NCBI RefSeq assembly: GCF_017877355.1
Contig: NZ_JAGIPR010000006.1
Location: 355,786-419,785 of the forward strand
Reading direction: 5' to 3'
Length of the DNA stretch: 64,000 nt
From: Chryseobacterium jejuense
GTDB lineage: Bacteria > Bacteroidota > Bacteroidia > Flavobacteriales > Weeksellaceae
Position numbers and translations under genes: made by a program. The notes beneath the pieces were generated by a model. It saw nothing but the letters and a program-made list of their open reading frames with translations, was not told the origin of the DNA and ran no database searches. Shown piece after piece: positions 28,309 to 37,600 of this stretch (position 1 is the first letter of the stretch; every line of letters starts with the position of its first letter).

Positions 28309-30432
28309 TTAATATTCAATACTTATTTTTTCAGTCTTTGCCACCTGATTATTTTTCATCATTGGCTTTAATAAATAAGTGTAAGTATTTCCTACCTGGA
28401 TTGACTTGTCTTCCAAAAAGTTCTGCCCTCCTGTCAATGTTCCCCAAAGACTTGGTTTTTCAGACCCTTTCTGACGATAAACAATGATCTCTCCTACATT
28501 CTCTCCACTGATCTTCCAGTTTAGCTCAATCTGTGCTTTACTTTTGCTGGCAGAACCGGATAGATTGGTAAGGATAGACTGTGGTTCAAAGCTGTTGCTT
28601 CTCAAGGTCATTTCCTGGGATTTATCTGACTTTAGCAGGCTTTTGTCTATCGCAAGCATATAATAGGTGTACTGCTTGTTAACTTCCACATCTTTATCTG
28701 TGTACACATAATCCGGCTTGATCTCTTTGGTTTCATAGATCATCTTCCAGCTTTTATCTTCTGAGTCTTTGGCCTGACGGTATAACTGATGGGAAACAAC
28801 ATCATCACTATGACTCTTCAACCAGTGCAGGGTTATTTTTCCATCATCTTCCAGTTTATATTCTGTGAATACAGGAGCTTGCGGTCTCACCTTATCAGGT
28901 TTTTCCAGCTCAAGGATGATGGATGGTTTTGATTGATTTTTACGTCGGTCTGTTGCTGTGATATAATAATACACCTTAGAATTCAGGTTCTCCAATACGA
29001 CTTTATCTTCAAACTTATTTTTGGTGATGGCTTGTGGAGTAAGTCTTACCAATTCATCTCCTTTTTGAATTCCTCTGAAAACATGATAGCCTTCAAGATC
29101 CTTTTCCGTATTGGCTTTCCATTCCAGGTGAGCAACTCCCAAAGAGTCTATTCTTCCTTTAAAACCTGTTGGAGTTTCGGGAGGCGTTGTATCGTTAGGC
29201 TGTGCCAGTACGGAAAAAGATTCACGTTTGTCTCCACCTTTTCCAACAGCCTGTATTTTATAATAATTGGATGGAGCAAGGCTTTTGGTCACCAGGTTTC
29301 TTGTTGTAACCAGAATTTTATTTTTGATCGTTTTGTAACTATTTTGGGCATCGGTCTCGGAATGAAGCAGCTCAAAAGAAACAATATCCTTTTCGGCTTC
29401 TTTAGGAAATTCCCATTCTAATGCAATGTTTTCGTCTTCCCCGATATTAAGTTCTGAAATCCTTGGTGTGGCTTCCATGCTCTTTTTACCAGCACCGGAA
29501 ACAATATCAGAGTAAGGCCCATAGTCCCCAAAAATCGTTTTTCCACGAATTCGGTAACTGAATTTTGCATTGTTCTGCTTCAAGGAGTCTACAAAGACCA
29601 TTCCCTGAGTCTGTCGGCCATCATTATCATTCATATTTATTACCGGAAGATCTCCCAGTTCTTTAAAAGCTGTTCCTTCCTGAGCTCTTTCCACATAATA
29701 AGCAGTATAAGTCTCACGAAGCTGTAAATATTCCCAGGATAATGTTACAGTCTGATCTTTAAATATGGCAATAAAATCTAATGGTTTAGGCAATTCGTTG
29801 GTAACAGCAATAGAAGCCAATGCTTCTCCTTTTACCGGCAGGATATTTATGGATTTACCATCCTGAATTGTACTTACCATGTACAGATACCTTTCATTAG
29901 GTTTTACATCGGTATCGGTATAGCCCCATCCGGCAAGTTTAGCAACCTCGAAATCCAGATCGGCAGCCATAAGGGCATAGGCAAAACGCTGCTCAATCTC
30001 AGCAGATTTATTGACTACTCCTTCAAGTTTACCTTGCTTCTCTCCCATTTCAACCTCAAAGCTATCCCCGAAAAGTGACTGAGCCACAATGGCTGCATTA
30101 TCATTTTTCTCTACTACTTTCTTCCACTCATTTTCTGATGCGGCTCTGAAAATTCCAAGGTCTTTTTCTTCAGGTTTTGTAAGGACTTTTCCATTTCTGG
30201 CCAGGACATATCTTTTCAAAGAAAATCCAGTTTTATTAGCCCTCTGCCATGCCAAGGGTTCGTCAACCGCCCATCTCAGCGATATCCCGTCTTTCTTGGG
30301 ATCTGTTTTAAGCCGTATATGAGGGATAATGGGCTTTTCGTTATCCTTTTGCTGTCCCCATACAATACTGCATAGCAGCATTGTGAAAAGCAATAAATAT
30401 TTCTTCAATGTATATTGTGTTTTTATGTTCAT
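28309..30432 (-). CDS. Secreted fibronectin type III multidomain protein
   Basis: The ATG at 30432 gives a signal peptide (KKYLLLFTMLLCSIVWGQ); an upstream ATG at 30465 would only lengthen it. The 707-residue protein has about 230 residues without assigned domain, then four or five Fn3-like domains. These are marked by VTLSWEYLQL, ALEWEFPKEAE, VAHLEWKANTEKDLEGY, ITLHWLKSHSDDVVSH and IELNWKISGENVGE. No T9SS sorting domain or enzyme motif is visible. It starts 57 bp after the last immunity-like gene and 11 bp before the SprB-like gene. It is probably a scaffold connecting surface components. Confidence 0.82.
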   Translation of the reverse strand: MNIKTQYTLKKYLLLFTMLLCSIVWGQQKDNEKPIIPHIRLKTDPKKDGISLRWAVDEPLAWQRANKTGFSLKRYVLARNGKVLTKPEEKDLGIFRAASENEWKKVVEKNDNAAIVAQSLFGDSFEVEMGEKQGKLEGVVNKSAEIEQRFAYALMAADLDFEVAKLAGWGYTDTDVKPNERYLYMVSTIQDGKSINILPVKGEALASIAVTNELPKPLDFIAIFKDQTVTLSWEYLQLRETYTAYYVERAQEGTAFKELGDLPVINMNDNDGRQTQGMVFVDSLKQNNAKFSYRIRGKTIFGDYGPYSDIVSGAGKKSMEATPRISELNIGEDENIALEWEFPKEAEKDIVSFELLHSETDAQNSYKTIKNKILVTTRNLVTKSLAPSNYYKIQAVGKGGDKRESFSVLAQPNDTTPPETPTGFKGRIDSLGVAHLEWKANTEKDLEGYHVFRGIQKGDELVRLTPQAITKNKFEDKVVLENLNSKVYYYITATDRRKNQSKPSIILELEKPDKVRPQAPVFTEYKLEDDGKITLHWLKSHSDDVVSHQLYRQAKDSEDKSWKMIYETKEIKPDYVYTDKDVEVNKQYTYYMLAIDKSLLKSDKSQEMTLRSNSFEPQSILTNLSGSASKSKAQIELNWKISGENVGEIIVYRQKGSEKPSLWGTLTGGQNFLEDKSIQVGNTYTYLLKPMMKNNQVAKTEKISIEY

Positions 30433-30489
30433 TATTTTGTTTTGGTTATTAGTTTTTTTGATCACTGTTTAAAAGTGTAAATACTCTTG

Positions 30490-30882
30490 TCACGGATAAA
30501 TCCAAACACCATGTAAATAAATTGACTCAAATGATTTTGTCCCTCCGAGACTATATATAACAACAAAGCCATTCTCTCTAATTATATAAAATCTTTCGGA
30601 AAAATGAGATTTTGTAGAACATCTAAGCCCTCTCTCATTATCAATTAATAACAAATTATATCTTTCAGATATTGCTTCTAACTCTTTCGAATCAAAATTT
30701 TGTCCAACTTTTAATTCTTTAGCAGTATCAAATAGTTTTATTTTGTCATGATTAACTATAATAAAAGCTTTTGAATAATCATCATAATTCAAAGATGTTA
30801 ACCAATTATCATATGTCTTATCAACAGCTATTTCTTTTATACCATCATAAAATATGAAGTTTTCTATGCGTTTTGTATCCAT
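30490..30882 (-). CDS. Small hypothetical protein in immunity array
   Basis: The ATG at 30882 (MDTKRIENFIFYDG) begins a soluble 130-residue protein, 4 bp after the stop of the propeller protein upstream. A longer frame overlapping that gene exists but is unlikely. It has mixed alpha/beta character (KAFIIVNHDKIKLFD, RFYIIRENGFVVIYSL), no signal peptide and no membrane segment. I do not recognise the family. Its place at the end of the immunity array and its size suggest another immunity protein. Confidence 0.6.
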   Translation of the reverse strand: MDTKRIENFIFYDGIKEIAVDKTYDNWLTSLNYDDYSKAFIIVNHDKIKLFDTAKELKVGQNFDSKELEAISERYNLLLIDNERGLRCSTKSHFSERFYIIRENGFVVIYSLGGTKSFESIYLHGVWIYP

Positions 30883-30886
30883 AATT

Positions 30887-31885
30887 TTAATTTTCTTTCT
30901 CAAAAACAAATAAGATCTTATCCTGTGTATGAAGATAAATCTTTTCATTTTCTACCTGAATAGTCCCTATAATACCATGTTCTTTGGACAATCTTTCATA
31001 CCATAATATTTTCAAACTCACAGCATCTAAAGCTCCAAATATTGCTCCTCTACTTCCAGAGTGCATATCTACTCCTCCTGATTGAGTAAAATAAATGATG
31101 CCATTCTTTACAACCCATCTGGGAAAAAGCAAACGCTTTATTTCTGTAGGTTCAAATATTTCTGTAATAGAATAAGTCTGAACTACTTGGGTTTCTATAT
31201 TTAAAATGGATATATTATCCGAACTCAGAAAATAAATCTCATTTACATCCAAAATCATTTCTCCATATAATCCGGGATACTCATTTAGAACATTACCCGT
31301 CATAACATCTAGTATAACACATTTAGTAATACCTTCGGAAAAAATAATAAAAGAAATCATATTCTGATGAATAACAAGCGCTTTTTGGGATTCTGTTGTA
31401 GGTGTGTCTAAATATTCTTTGAAGCTGTGATTCCATACATTTTTATTTTCAAGTGTAAATAACCCTATTTGATATTTATTTCTAGATATAAAGTATTTAG
31501 AATCAATAAAGGATATATTATTTTTAAAGCCTAAATCTGAATATTTTGTCCGAATTGAAAAATCATTAATGTCATACAAAGCATAAAAAATATCATCTCC
31601 ATCATTAATTCCTACAAAATATATTGATTGCGTTAACTTTTGATGAATAATTAAGGCATATTCATCAATTTTCTTTATTAATTGTTTTTCAAAAAAAATA
31701 AATGAACTAAAAACACGCTCTTCAAAAAACACAATTTTATCATTATATTTTCCACTAATACTGAATTTATCATTTATATGTATTCTCTCGTTATTATAAA
31801 ACACTTCCCCATCCTGATTAATGTAATATAATTTTTGACTTACAATTTCATATTGTTTGCATTTAAAACTTTCTATTAGTTTCAT
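30887..31885 (-). CDS. PQQ-like beta-propeller protein, probable immunity protein
   Basis: A 332-residue soluble protein made of repeated short strands with WD/PQQ-propeller character. Examples are FYALYDINDFSIRTKY, GLFTLENKNVWNHSF, CVILDVMTGNVLNEYP and FGALDAVSLKILWYE, each being a strand that names a value followed by a turn. There is no signal peptide. Its ATG overlaps by 4 bases (ATGA) the stop of the toxin-tip remnant at 31882-32174. This is the coupling expected of a toxin-immunity pair. Propeller-type immunity proteins are known in polymorphic toxin loci. The role is inferred from the overlap and position. Confidence 0.65.
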   Translation of the reverse strand: MKLIESFKCKQYEIVSQKLYYINQDGEVFYNNERIHINDKFSISGKYNDKIVFFEERVFSSFIFFEKQLIKKIDEYALIIHQKLTQSIYFVGINDGDDIFYALYDINDFSIRTKYSDLGFKNNISFIDSKYFISRNKYQIGLFTLENKNVWNHSFKEYLDTPTTESQKALVIHQNMISFIIFSEGITKCVILDVMTGNVLNEYPGLYGEMILDVNEIYFLSSDNISILNIETQVVQTYSITEIFEPTEIKRLLFPRWVVKNGIIYFTQSGGVDMHSGSRGAIFGALDAVSLKILWYERLSKEHGIIGTIQVENEKIYLHTQDKILFVFEKEN

Positions 31886-32174
31886 TTGAAAATCTTTAAA
31901 TAATTAATATCATTTTTAAAGTGCTTGATTAACTGCATCGCTGCCTGAGAATTACTCATGTTTAAGATATTCTCATTATCTAATAACCATCTTTTACATT
32001 CTTGGCTTGCTGTTGATATGCTTCATTTCTTGCTCTTGTATGGAAATCTATATCTTCCATTACAGCTTTATGTACTCTGCCAAGCTCATCAGTTTCAAAA
32101 ACATATCTACCGTTATCAACTACATACTTAAAGTTTTTCATCAATGGTGGTACAACATTAAGGAATCCCCAATC
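31882..32174 (-). pseudogene. Remnant of a second, unrelated toxin tip
   Basis: The minus strand reads DWGFLNVVPPLMKNFKYVVD, then GRYVFETDELGRVHKAVMED and IDFHTRARNEAYQQQAKNVK. After a frameshift near 31980 it continues RWLLDNENILNMSNSQAAMQ and LIKHFKNDINYLKIFK, stopping inside the start codon of the next gene. There is no start codon and no upstream body. The sequence differs from the AHH tip, so it is a displaced toxin C-terminus of another type, now broken. Its fold is not certain; the VVDNGRYVFETDELGRV pattern resembles the lead-in of secreted nuclease tips. Confidence 0.65.
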
Positions 32175-32239
32175 TTATCTCATTTTATCTAAAGATCAAA
32201 AACAACTTATTATAACCAGTTTAAACTCAGACAATTTTA

Positions 32240-32936
32240 TTACTCTCCGATTACAACTCCATAATCCAGTTCTGAAAATTCAAATCCTTGAATATTATTA
32301 AATTCTATAGATTCTTTTAATTTTTCAGAAACAATAATATCTTTCATAAAATTTATCATTGGGAAAAAATCAAATTTTTCCAATAACACTATTTTTTTTT
32401 ATTCCCATTGCTTTGCTTAAACTTTTATTTTCTTTGTAAATTTTCATGTATTCTGGATAAAAATCTTCCTGCTTAGATATAAGTACATCTGTATTATTAA
32501 CAGGATTCCAAAATACTGATTTTTCAAAATTTATATATTTCAGAACTTCGTCAGAGATTTTCCTTCCGTAAAATTGAAATACAAAATAATCTAATTTTTC
32601 ACCTTTATATAAGAGTTTACTTGGGTAAAAATAATGCTCTTCTGGTATATTAAAATTACACAACAACGATTTCATTTTCTTTGAAATTAGCCATCCATCA
32701 ATTAATCCTGCAATTCCAAAAAATTTATGAACATCTAGTAACTTCCATTCCCAAAACTCTTTTTTGTCAAAACTTTCTAAATAAAAGTAATCAAGAGTTG
32801 GTAAGCCTTTAATTATTTGACCATCACGCATAGAATTAAAATAATACTCAGCATTTGGAATTTCTTCTCCACTTGCATTACTAGCAATTCTATCGATATC
32901 ACTAAAAGTCTTAAAATTAATTTTATAGTATTTCAT
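32240..32936 (-). pseudogene. Immunity paralogue 3, frameshifted in a nine-A tract
   Basis: From the ATG at 32936 (MKYYKINFKTFSDIDRI) the protein matches the immunity gene at 33982: EYYFNSMRDGQIIKG, SFDKKEFWEWKLLDV, GWLISKKMKSLLCNF and LLYKGEKLDYFVFQF. The frame ends early at 32370. With one base fewer in the A9 run (T9 on the plus strand, 32392-32400) it would read on as VLLEKFDFFPMINF ... GFEFSELDYGVVIGE to a stop at 32240, matching the C-terminus of its paralogue. So it is a near-intact gene broken by one homopolymer indel. The start at 32936 is preferred over an upstream TTG. Confidence 0.8.
32392..32400. repeat. Nine-base T/A homopolymer at a frameshift
   Basis: Nine consecutive T (A on the coding strand) sit exactly where the reading frame of immunity paralogue 3 is lost. 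Slippage to eight restores the full-length product. This could be phase variation, decay or a sequencing error. Confidence 0.7.
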
Positions 32937-32967
32937 TTTCTTAGAGTCAATTGTTTGATTAAAACAT

Positions 32968-33680
32968 CTATCGCTCTGCAATTACAACCTCATAATCCAA
33001 CTTTGAAAATTCAAAGCCAGTAATTCCATTTTTTTCAAATGTATCTTTTAGTCTTTCAGATTTAATATTGTCATATAAAAAATTGTACATTGGAAAAAAA
33101 TCAAAATTCTCTTTTAGTACTAATCTTTTGAGTTAGATCCTTGATTTTGTATGATTTTGCTGTGACTCAGTTCTAATTCTTTTTTTTTCATTAACAAATT
33201 CATCTTTAGATTTTGCAAAAATTTCTTTATTATTAGCTGGATCAAAAAATATTCATTGTTCAAAATTGATCTTTGTTCTAATCTTCTCAACAATGTCTGT
33301 TCCTGAGAACTGAAAAATGTAATAATCCAGCTTTTCTCCTTTGTATATTTGTATAATAACCTGCTTAAATAATAAAAGTGAGGTTCTGTAATTTTAAATT
33401 TTTCTAAAAGTCCTTTAAGTTTTTTTGAAATTAACCATCCAGGAATTCTACTACTTTCGTCAATAAAATCAAAAACATCTGTCAATAACCAATTCCAATA
33501 TTCTTTTTTATCAAAACTTTCTAAATGAAAAAAATCAAAAACAGAAATATTGTCCAAAATAATCCCTTCTTCCATTTTCCAAAATAAATCATTACCAAGA
33601 GGAATGTTTTCACCATTAGCCCTAGCTGCAATCATATCGTTTTGATAAAATTGTTTAATATCTATTTTATAATATTTCAT
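32968..33680 (-). pseudogene. Immunity paralogue 2, decayed
   Basis: The ATG at 33680 starts a paralogue of the immunity gene at 33982 (MKYYKIDIKQFYQNDMIAAR ... GWLISKKLKGLLEKF). The frame is lost near 33350, just before the expected LDYYIFQF. It runs on in the wrong phase to a stop at 33120. The correct phase can be followed with at least two in-frame stops to FDFFPMYNFLYDNI and GFEFSKLDYEVVIAER, ending at 32968. Several lesions show it is not functional. It follows the orphan toxin tip by 3 bp, matching the spacing of the intact toxin and immunity pair. Confidence 0.82.
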
Positions 33681-33683
33681 ATT

Positions 33684-33976
33684 CTAAAGTTCTATTATTT
33701 CATTTACATCTTTATTACCTAATAATACTTCAGCCTCAAGTTTTTGTTTTGTATTATTTATCAAGGTCTGAATATCATCAAACTTTTCATTATTATTTAA
33801 ATCAACATCATTTAATATACTATTTATTTTCTTTGTCATAGCTTCATCATATTTAGGATGGTTTGTATGTCCATTGAGATCTATTTTAGCTTTTTTCTTT
33901 TGCAAAGGAATTGCATTATCATTGCCATTAAACTCAAATTTATTTCCATTTTTCTCTGCCCAGAAAAGGGCTTTCT
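33684..33976 (-). pseudogene. Orphan AHH-type toxin C-terminus
   Basis: This 95-codon segment reads KALFWAEKNGNKFEFNGNDN, then AIPLQKKKAKIDLNGHTNHP and on to GNKDVNEIIEL. It is a close copy of the last 94 residues of the 1771-residue toxin. It lacks the HHIIP part and any credible start codon (only a TTG inside). It begins 5 bp after the stop of the intact immunity gene. It is the tail of a displaced toxin tip, kept next to its own old immunity gene. Confidence 0.88.
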
Positions 33977-33981
33977 AACGT

Positions 33982-34665
33982 TTAAAATTCAACCACCACC
34001 TCATAATCCAACTCTGCAAATTCAAAACCAGTAATTTCATTCTCTTCTATAGCTTTTTTGAGGTTTTCAGAACAAATAATATCAGATATTATTGGACTCA
34101 AAGGTATAAAATCAAAAAAATGTTTTAAACAAACTCTATTTAGTTGTAAATCTAAATTATACTCTTCATATACGGCCTCGTTTTCATTAGACCAATCTTC
34201 ATATGAATTGAATTTATAATTTTGACTATTTATCGAAAAGGTACTTTTAGAAAAATCAATTAAATTCATTTTATTAAGTTTTCTATAGCTAGCCATAAAT
34301 TGAAAAATCCAATACTTTAATTTTTCCCCTTTATATAAAAGTTTCGTCTCATAAAAATGAAATTTAGGAGCAACTTTATATTTTTCTAATAAAGTTTTAA
34401 AATTTTCTGAGATATACCAATTAAAATTCCCTGGATAATCCCCAATTCCATCATATACATCAAATAAAGCCCATTCCCAAAATTCTTCCTTATCAAAACT
34501 CTCTAAAACAAAATGGTCAAAAATTGGGGTATTATACAAAATTTCTCCTTTTCTCATCTTATCAAAGAAAACATTACTATTGAGAATGTTTTTTCCGTTC
34601 GAACTACTACTAATTCTTCCTAATTCCGGAAATATTCTTTTAATATCAATTTTATAGTATTTCAT
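33982..34665 (-). CDS. Immunity protein for the AHH toxin (Imm11-like)
   Basis: A soluble 227-residue protein beginning MKYYKIDIKRIFPELGRI, 3 bp after the toxin stop and thus translationally linked. Visible conserved points are SFDKEEFWEWALFDVYDG, ISENFKTLLEKY, LLYKGEKLKYWIFQF and ENLKKAIEENEITGFEFAEL near the C-terminus. The paired S-E-x-L-K ... I-T-G-F-E-F pattern recalls Imm11/DUF1629 immunity proteins, though I cannot confirm this by search. Two decayed paralogues follow it, each after toxin remnants or alone. It should bind and block the nuclease tip in the cytoplasm of the producer and kin. Confidence 0.75.
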   Translation of the reverse strand: MKYYKIDIKRIFPELGRISSSSNGKNILNSNVFFDKMRKGEILYNTPIFDHFVLESFDKEEFWEWALFDVYDGIGDYPGNFNWYISENFKTLLEKYKVAPKFHFYETKLLYKGEKLKYWIFQFMASYRKLNKMNLIDFSKSTFSINSQNYKFNSYEDWSNENEAVYEEYNLDLQLNRVCLKHFFDFIPLSPIISDIICSENLKKAIEENEITGFEFAELDYEVVVEF

Positions 34666-34668
34666 TGT

Positions 34669-37600
34669 CTAAAAATTCACTATTTGGTTAACATCCTTAT
34701 TGCCTAGTAAAACTTCATTTTCAAGTTTTTGTTTAGTTTCATTTATTAAATTTTGAATTCTTTCAAATGCTTTTTCTTCATTTGGTGCTTTTTGTAAAAT
34801 ATCATTAATTTTTTGCTCAATAGCCCTATCATAAGCTGGGTGATTGGTGTGCCCGTTGAGATCTATCTTAGCTTTTTTCTTTTGCAATGGAATTGCATTG
34901 TCATTCCCATTAAATTCAAATTTCTTTCCATTTTTCTCTGCCCAAAAAAGTAATTCTTTTAAATCTTGATTTTTCCCTAATACTTTGATAGGTATTATAT
35001 GGTGAACCTCAAAATTAAGGTCATCAGCAACATCGTATTTTTTTGCGTAAGCCCACCAATCTTCAAAGCTTTGCCCTGTAACATATTTATCATAGTATTT
35101 TCTCGCATATGCAATACCTTCGGCAGTATCCATGACATCTCTTACAGTAGCTCTATAATATTCTATTTTATGGTATAAATCGTCCGCTGTATCTAGGGTA
35201 AACTCTTTTTTCTTACCCATCTCCACACCTTCACCAGTACAGTTTATACATTCCGTAACAGGAGATTGTATTTTAGTGCTTGTCCCATCAGGAGAAATCT
35301 GATACCAATCTGACCCCTCAGCGCGGCGGATACCATTTTCAAAGACCATCATAGGCCCATCAGTGGTATATACCTTTTTGCCAGTAGCAGCTGCTAATGC
35401 CTTAGCAGATTCTAAATCATTACATGAAAGTAAAACAATATCTTTGTTTTTGTTGGCTCCTTCGCTTAATTTCTTAGTAAGATATTCACCAAACTGCTCA
35501 GAATTCAACACTTCTCCATCTACAATAAATCCGCCATCAGATGTTGCATGTAACGAAAGATAAATCTTGTCCTTGTTCAGAAGCTTTGCAACATGCTTGG
35601 ATACATTGTTACGTAACTTACTGCTTATTTCCGGTTCAAGTTTCAGTAAAGGTTCGATAATGAACTTACCTGCTTTAGTAATAACAGGTTTAATAATATA
35701 CCGTCCTGAAAGGCTAGCAAACTTACCAACAGCTTGCCCAAGTACATCCAAACGGTCAACAATCATGAATCCTTTACTAATTGTATTGGCTTCGCCGGCA
35801 CCGATGAAGAAAGATAATGCTACAAAAGCAATATTACCACCTGTATAAGACTTCATGCATGGATTAGCTGTTGCTTTTTTCCATTCATCATCCATCATAT
35901 CACCAATTGCAGACCAATTAAATTTATCCAGATCCTCTTTGAATTTCTTACGCTTTTCTTCACTTGCAATAATTCCGATTAGCCCTTCTGTTCCTTTGGA
36001 AATTAATGCTACTCCACTGGATATACCTGCAGCTGTATCCACAAGTCCGTTCCATACTCCACATACAAAGGCAAACTCTATTCTACCCTGAGAATATTTA
36101 TCTCCGGAAGAGCCTGCAGCATCATTTATCAATGTAGGTAACAAAGAAGATGGATTGGTATAAGAATATATTTTTGCAGGTATTGGATTGTAGTTAGCAG
36201 CATCCGGATTATAGAACCTTTCAGGCACTTTAGCTTTCCCTATCAGTTCTGCCAATCCATCAAATATGGCTGTGATAGGATTAAAATCCATTGTCCAGAA
36301 CTCATCTACCTCAAACCAGCCCTTATTTTTGGTAATGACTTCAAGTAGTTTTTTTGTATCCTGATCTTCAAATCCTTTAACTCCTTTACCTACATTTATT
36401 TTGATTTCATATTCCGGTTTTGCAGCATCAGAGACTTTTAACCAAATAATAATTTCATCATTGTTTGGCTTAGTAAATATTGCTTCTGCCTTCGCATGGG
36501 TTTCATCGTCATCAGAAACTAAAATTCTGCCTTTTATACCTGTATCAGCAGAGGTCATGCTAATTGATTTTAGCATCTGCTCGATTTGTTGTGCCGTAAA
36601 CCTACCTGTAAAATCTAATATGCTACCAGATGTTGTTGCTTTTTCTTTGTTTCCATTTTTAAAGAAATCCTTAGATTTTCCTAAACCTCCTCCATTAGAA
36701 TCGTGTATCGATTTTTTATATTTTCCATCACATCCAAAGTATGCAGAATAAACATCCCCTTCTTTTGGATTCTCAGGACGCTTAACCTTATCAATTTTTT
36801 CAATATATGCAAGGAGTGCCTCTTTATTCTTATTATTGATAATATCTTTTACTTCCGAATATTTGGTTCTGATAAACTTGAATTTATTACAAGCTTTATC
36901 ATGGTTATATACCAACCAAATTACCGTTTTACTATCAATATTGCCAGGTTGGCTATATGAGAATACATCACCATTTGAAGTTACATATTGAGAGTCTTTC
37001 CAATAATATTGTTTATTGTTATCTGTAAAACCTTCGACAAAACCTTCATCTAAATGAACTTCTTTATAATCTGTTACCAGATTGTTATCTGTTTTTATGA
37101 GTTTAAAATCCGGTGATAAACCATATCCACCTGCAAGTTCTCCCGCACTCTGCCCTTGGAACGCATACAGCTTAAACGCAGGATCATTGATCTGCTTCCA
37201 ATCCAAATGAGAAAGTTCTTCTCCTGGAGTATAATCCATCAATAGATTCGTTCCTTTTTCAGGAGTTCCGTAGACTTTCCAAGGGTGTTCCAGCTTGAAT
37301 ACACCGTGTCCTAATTCGTGGGCTCCTGTTTTGGCAGGGCTATTTCCATACACATAACCGAATTGGCCATTCAGACGCATATATCCACTTTGTCCGGTTG
37401 AAGATTTCTTATCGGTAACAAAAAGTACATATCTTGCATCCGTACCTTTGTACAGGCTATTGATCTGCTGCTGCTGAGGGCTGTAAGTACTCATCAGTTC
37501 AGAATCTTTACTATCAATAGTATCTCCGCTTACTATAGCACTGATATCCAGAACAGGTTCCTGCTTCACATTGAATTTAACTCCAATTTTATTGTAAATC

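Noticed and set aside
33120..33680. Apparent 186-residue protein
   Set aside because: The C-terminal third is read in the wrong frame. The true homology continues in another frame to 32968, so it is a pseudogene.
33684..33905. Apparent 73-codon gene
   Set aside because: Its start is a TTG inside the toxin-tip homology, and the similarity extends upstream to 33976. It is a displaced tip fragment, not a gene.
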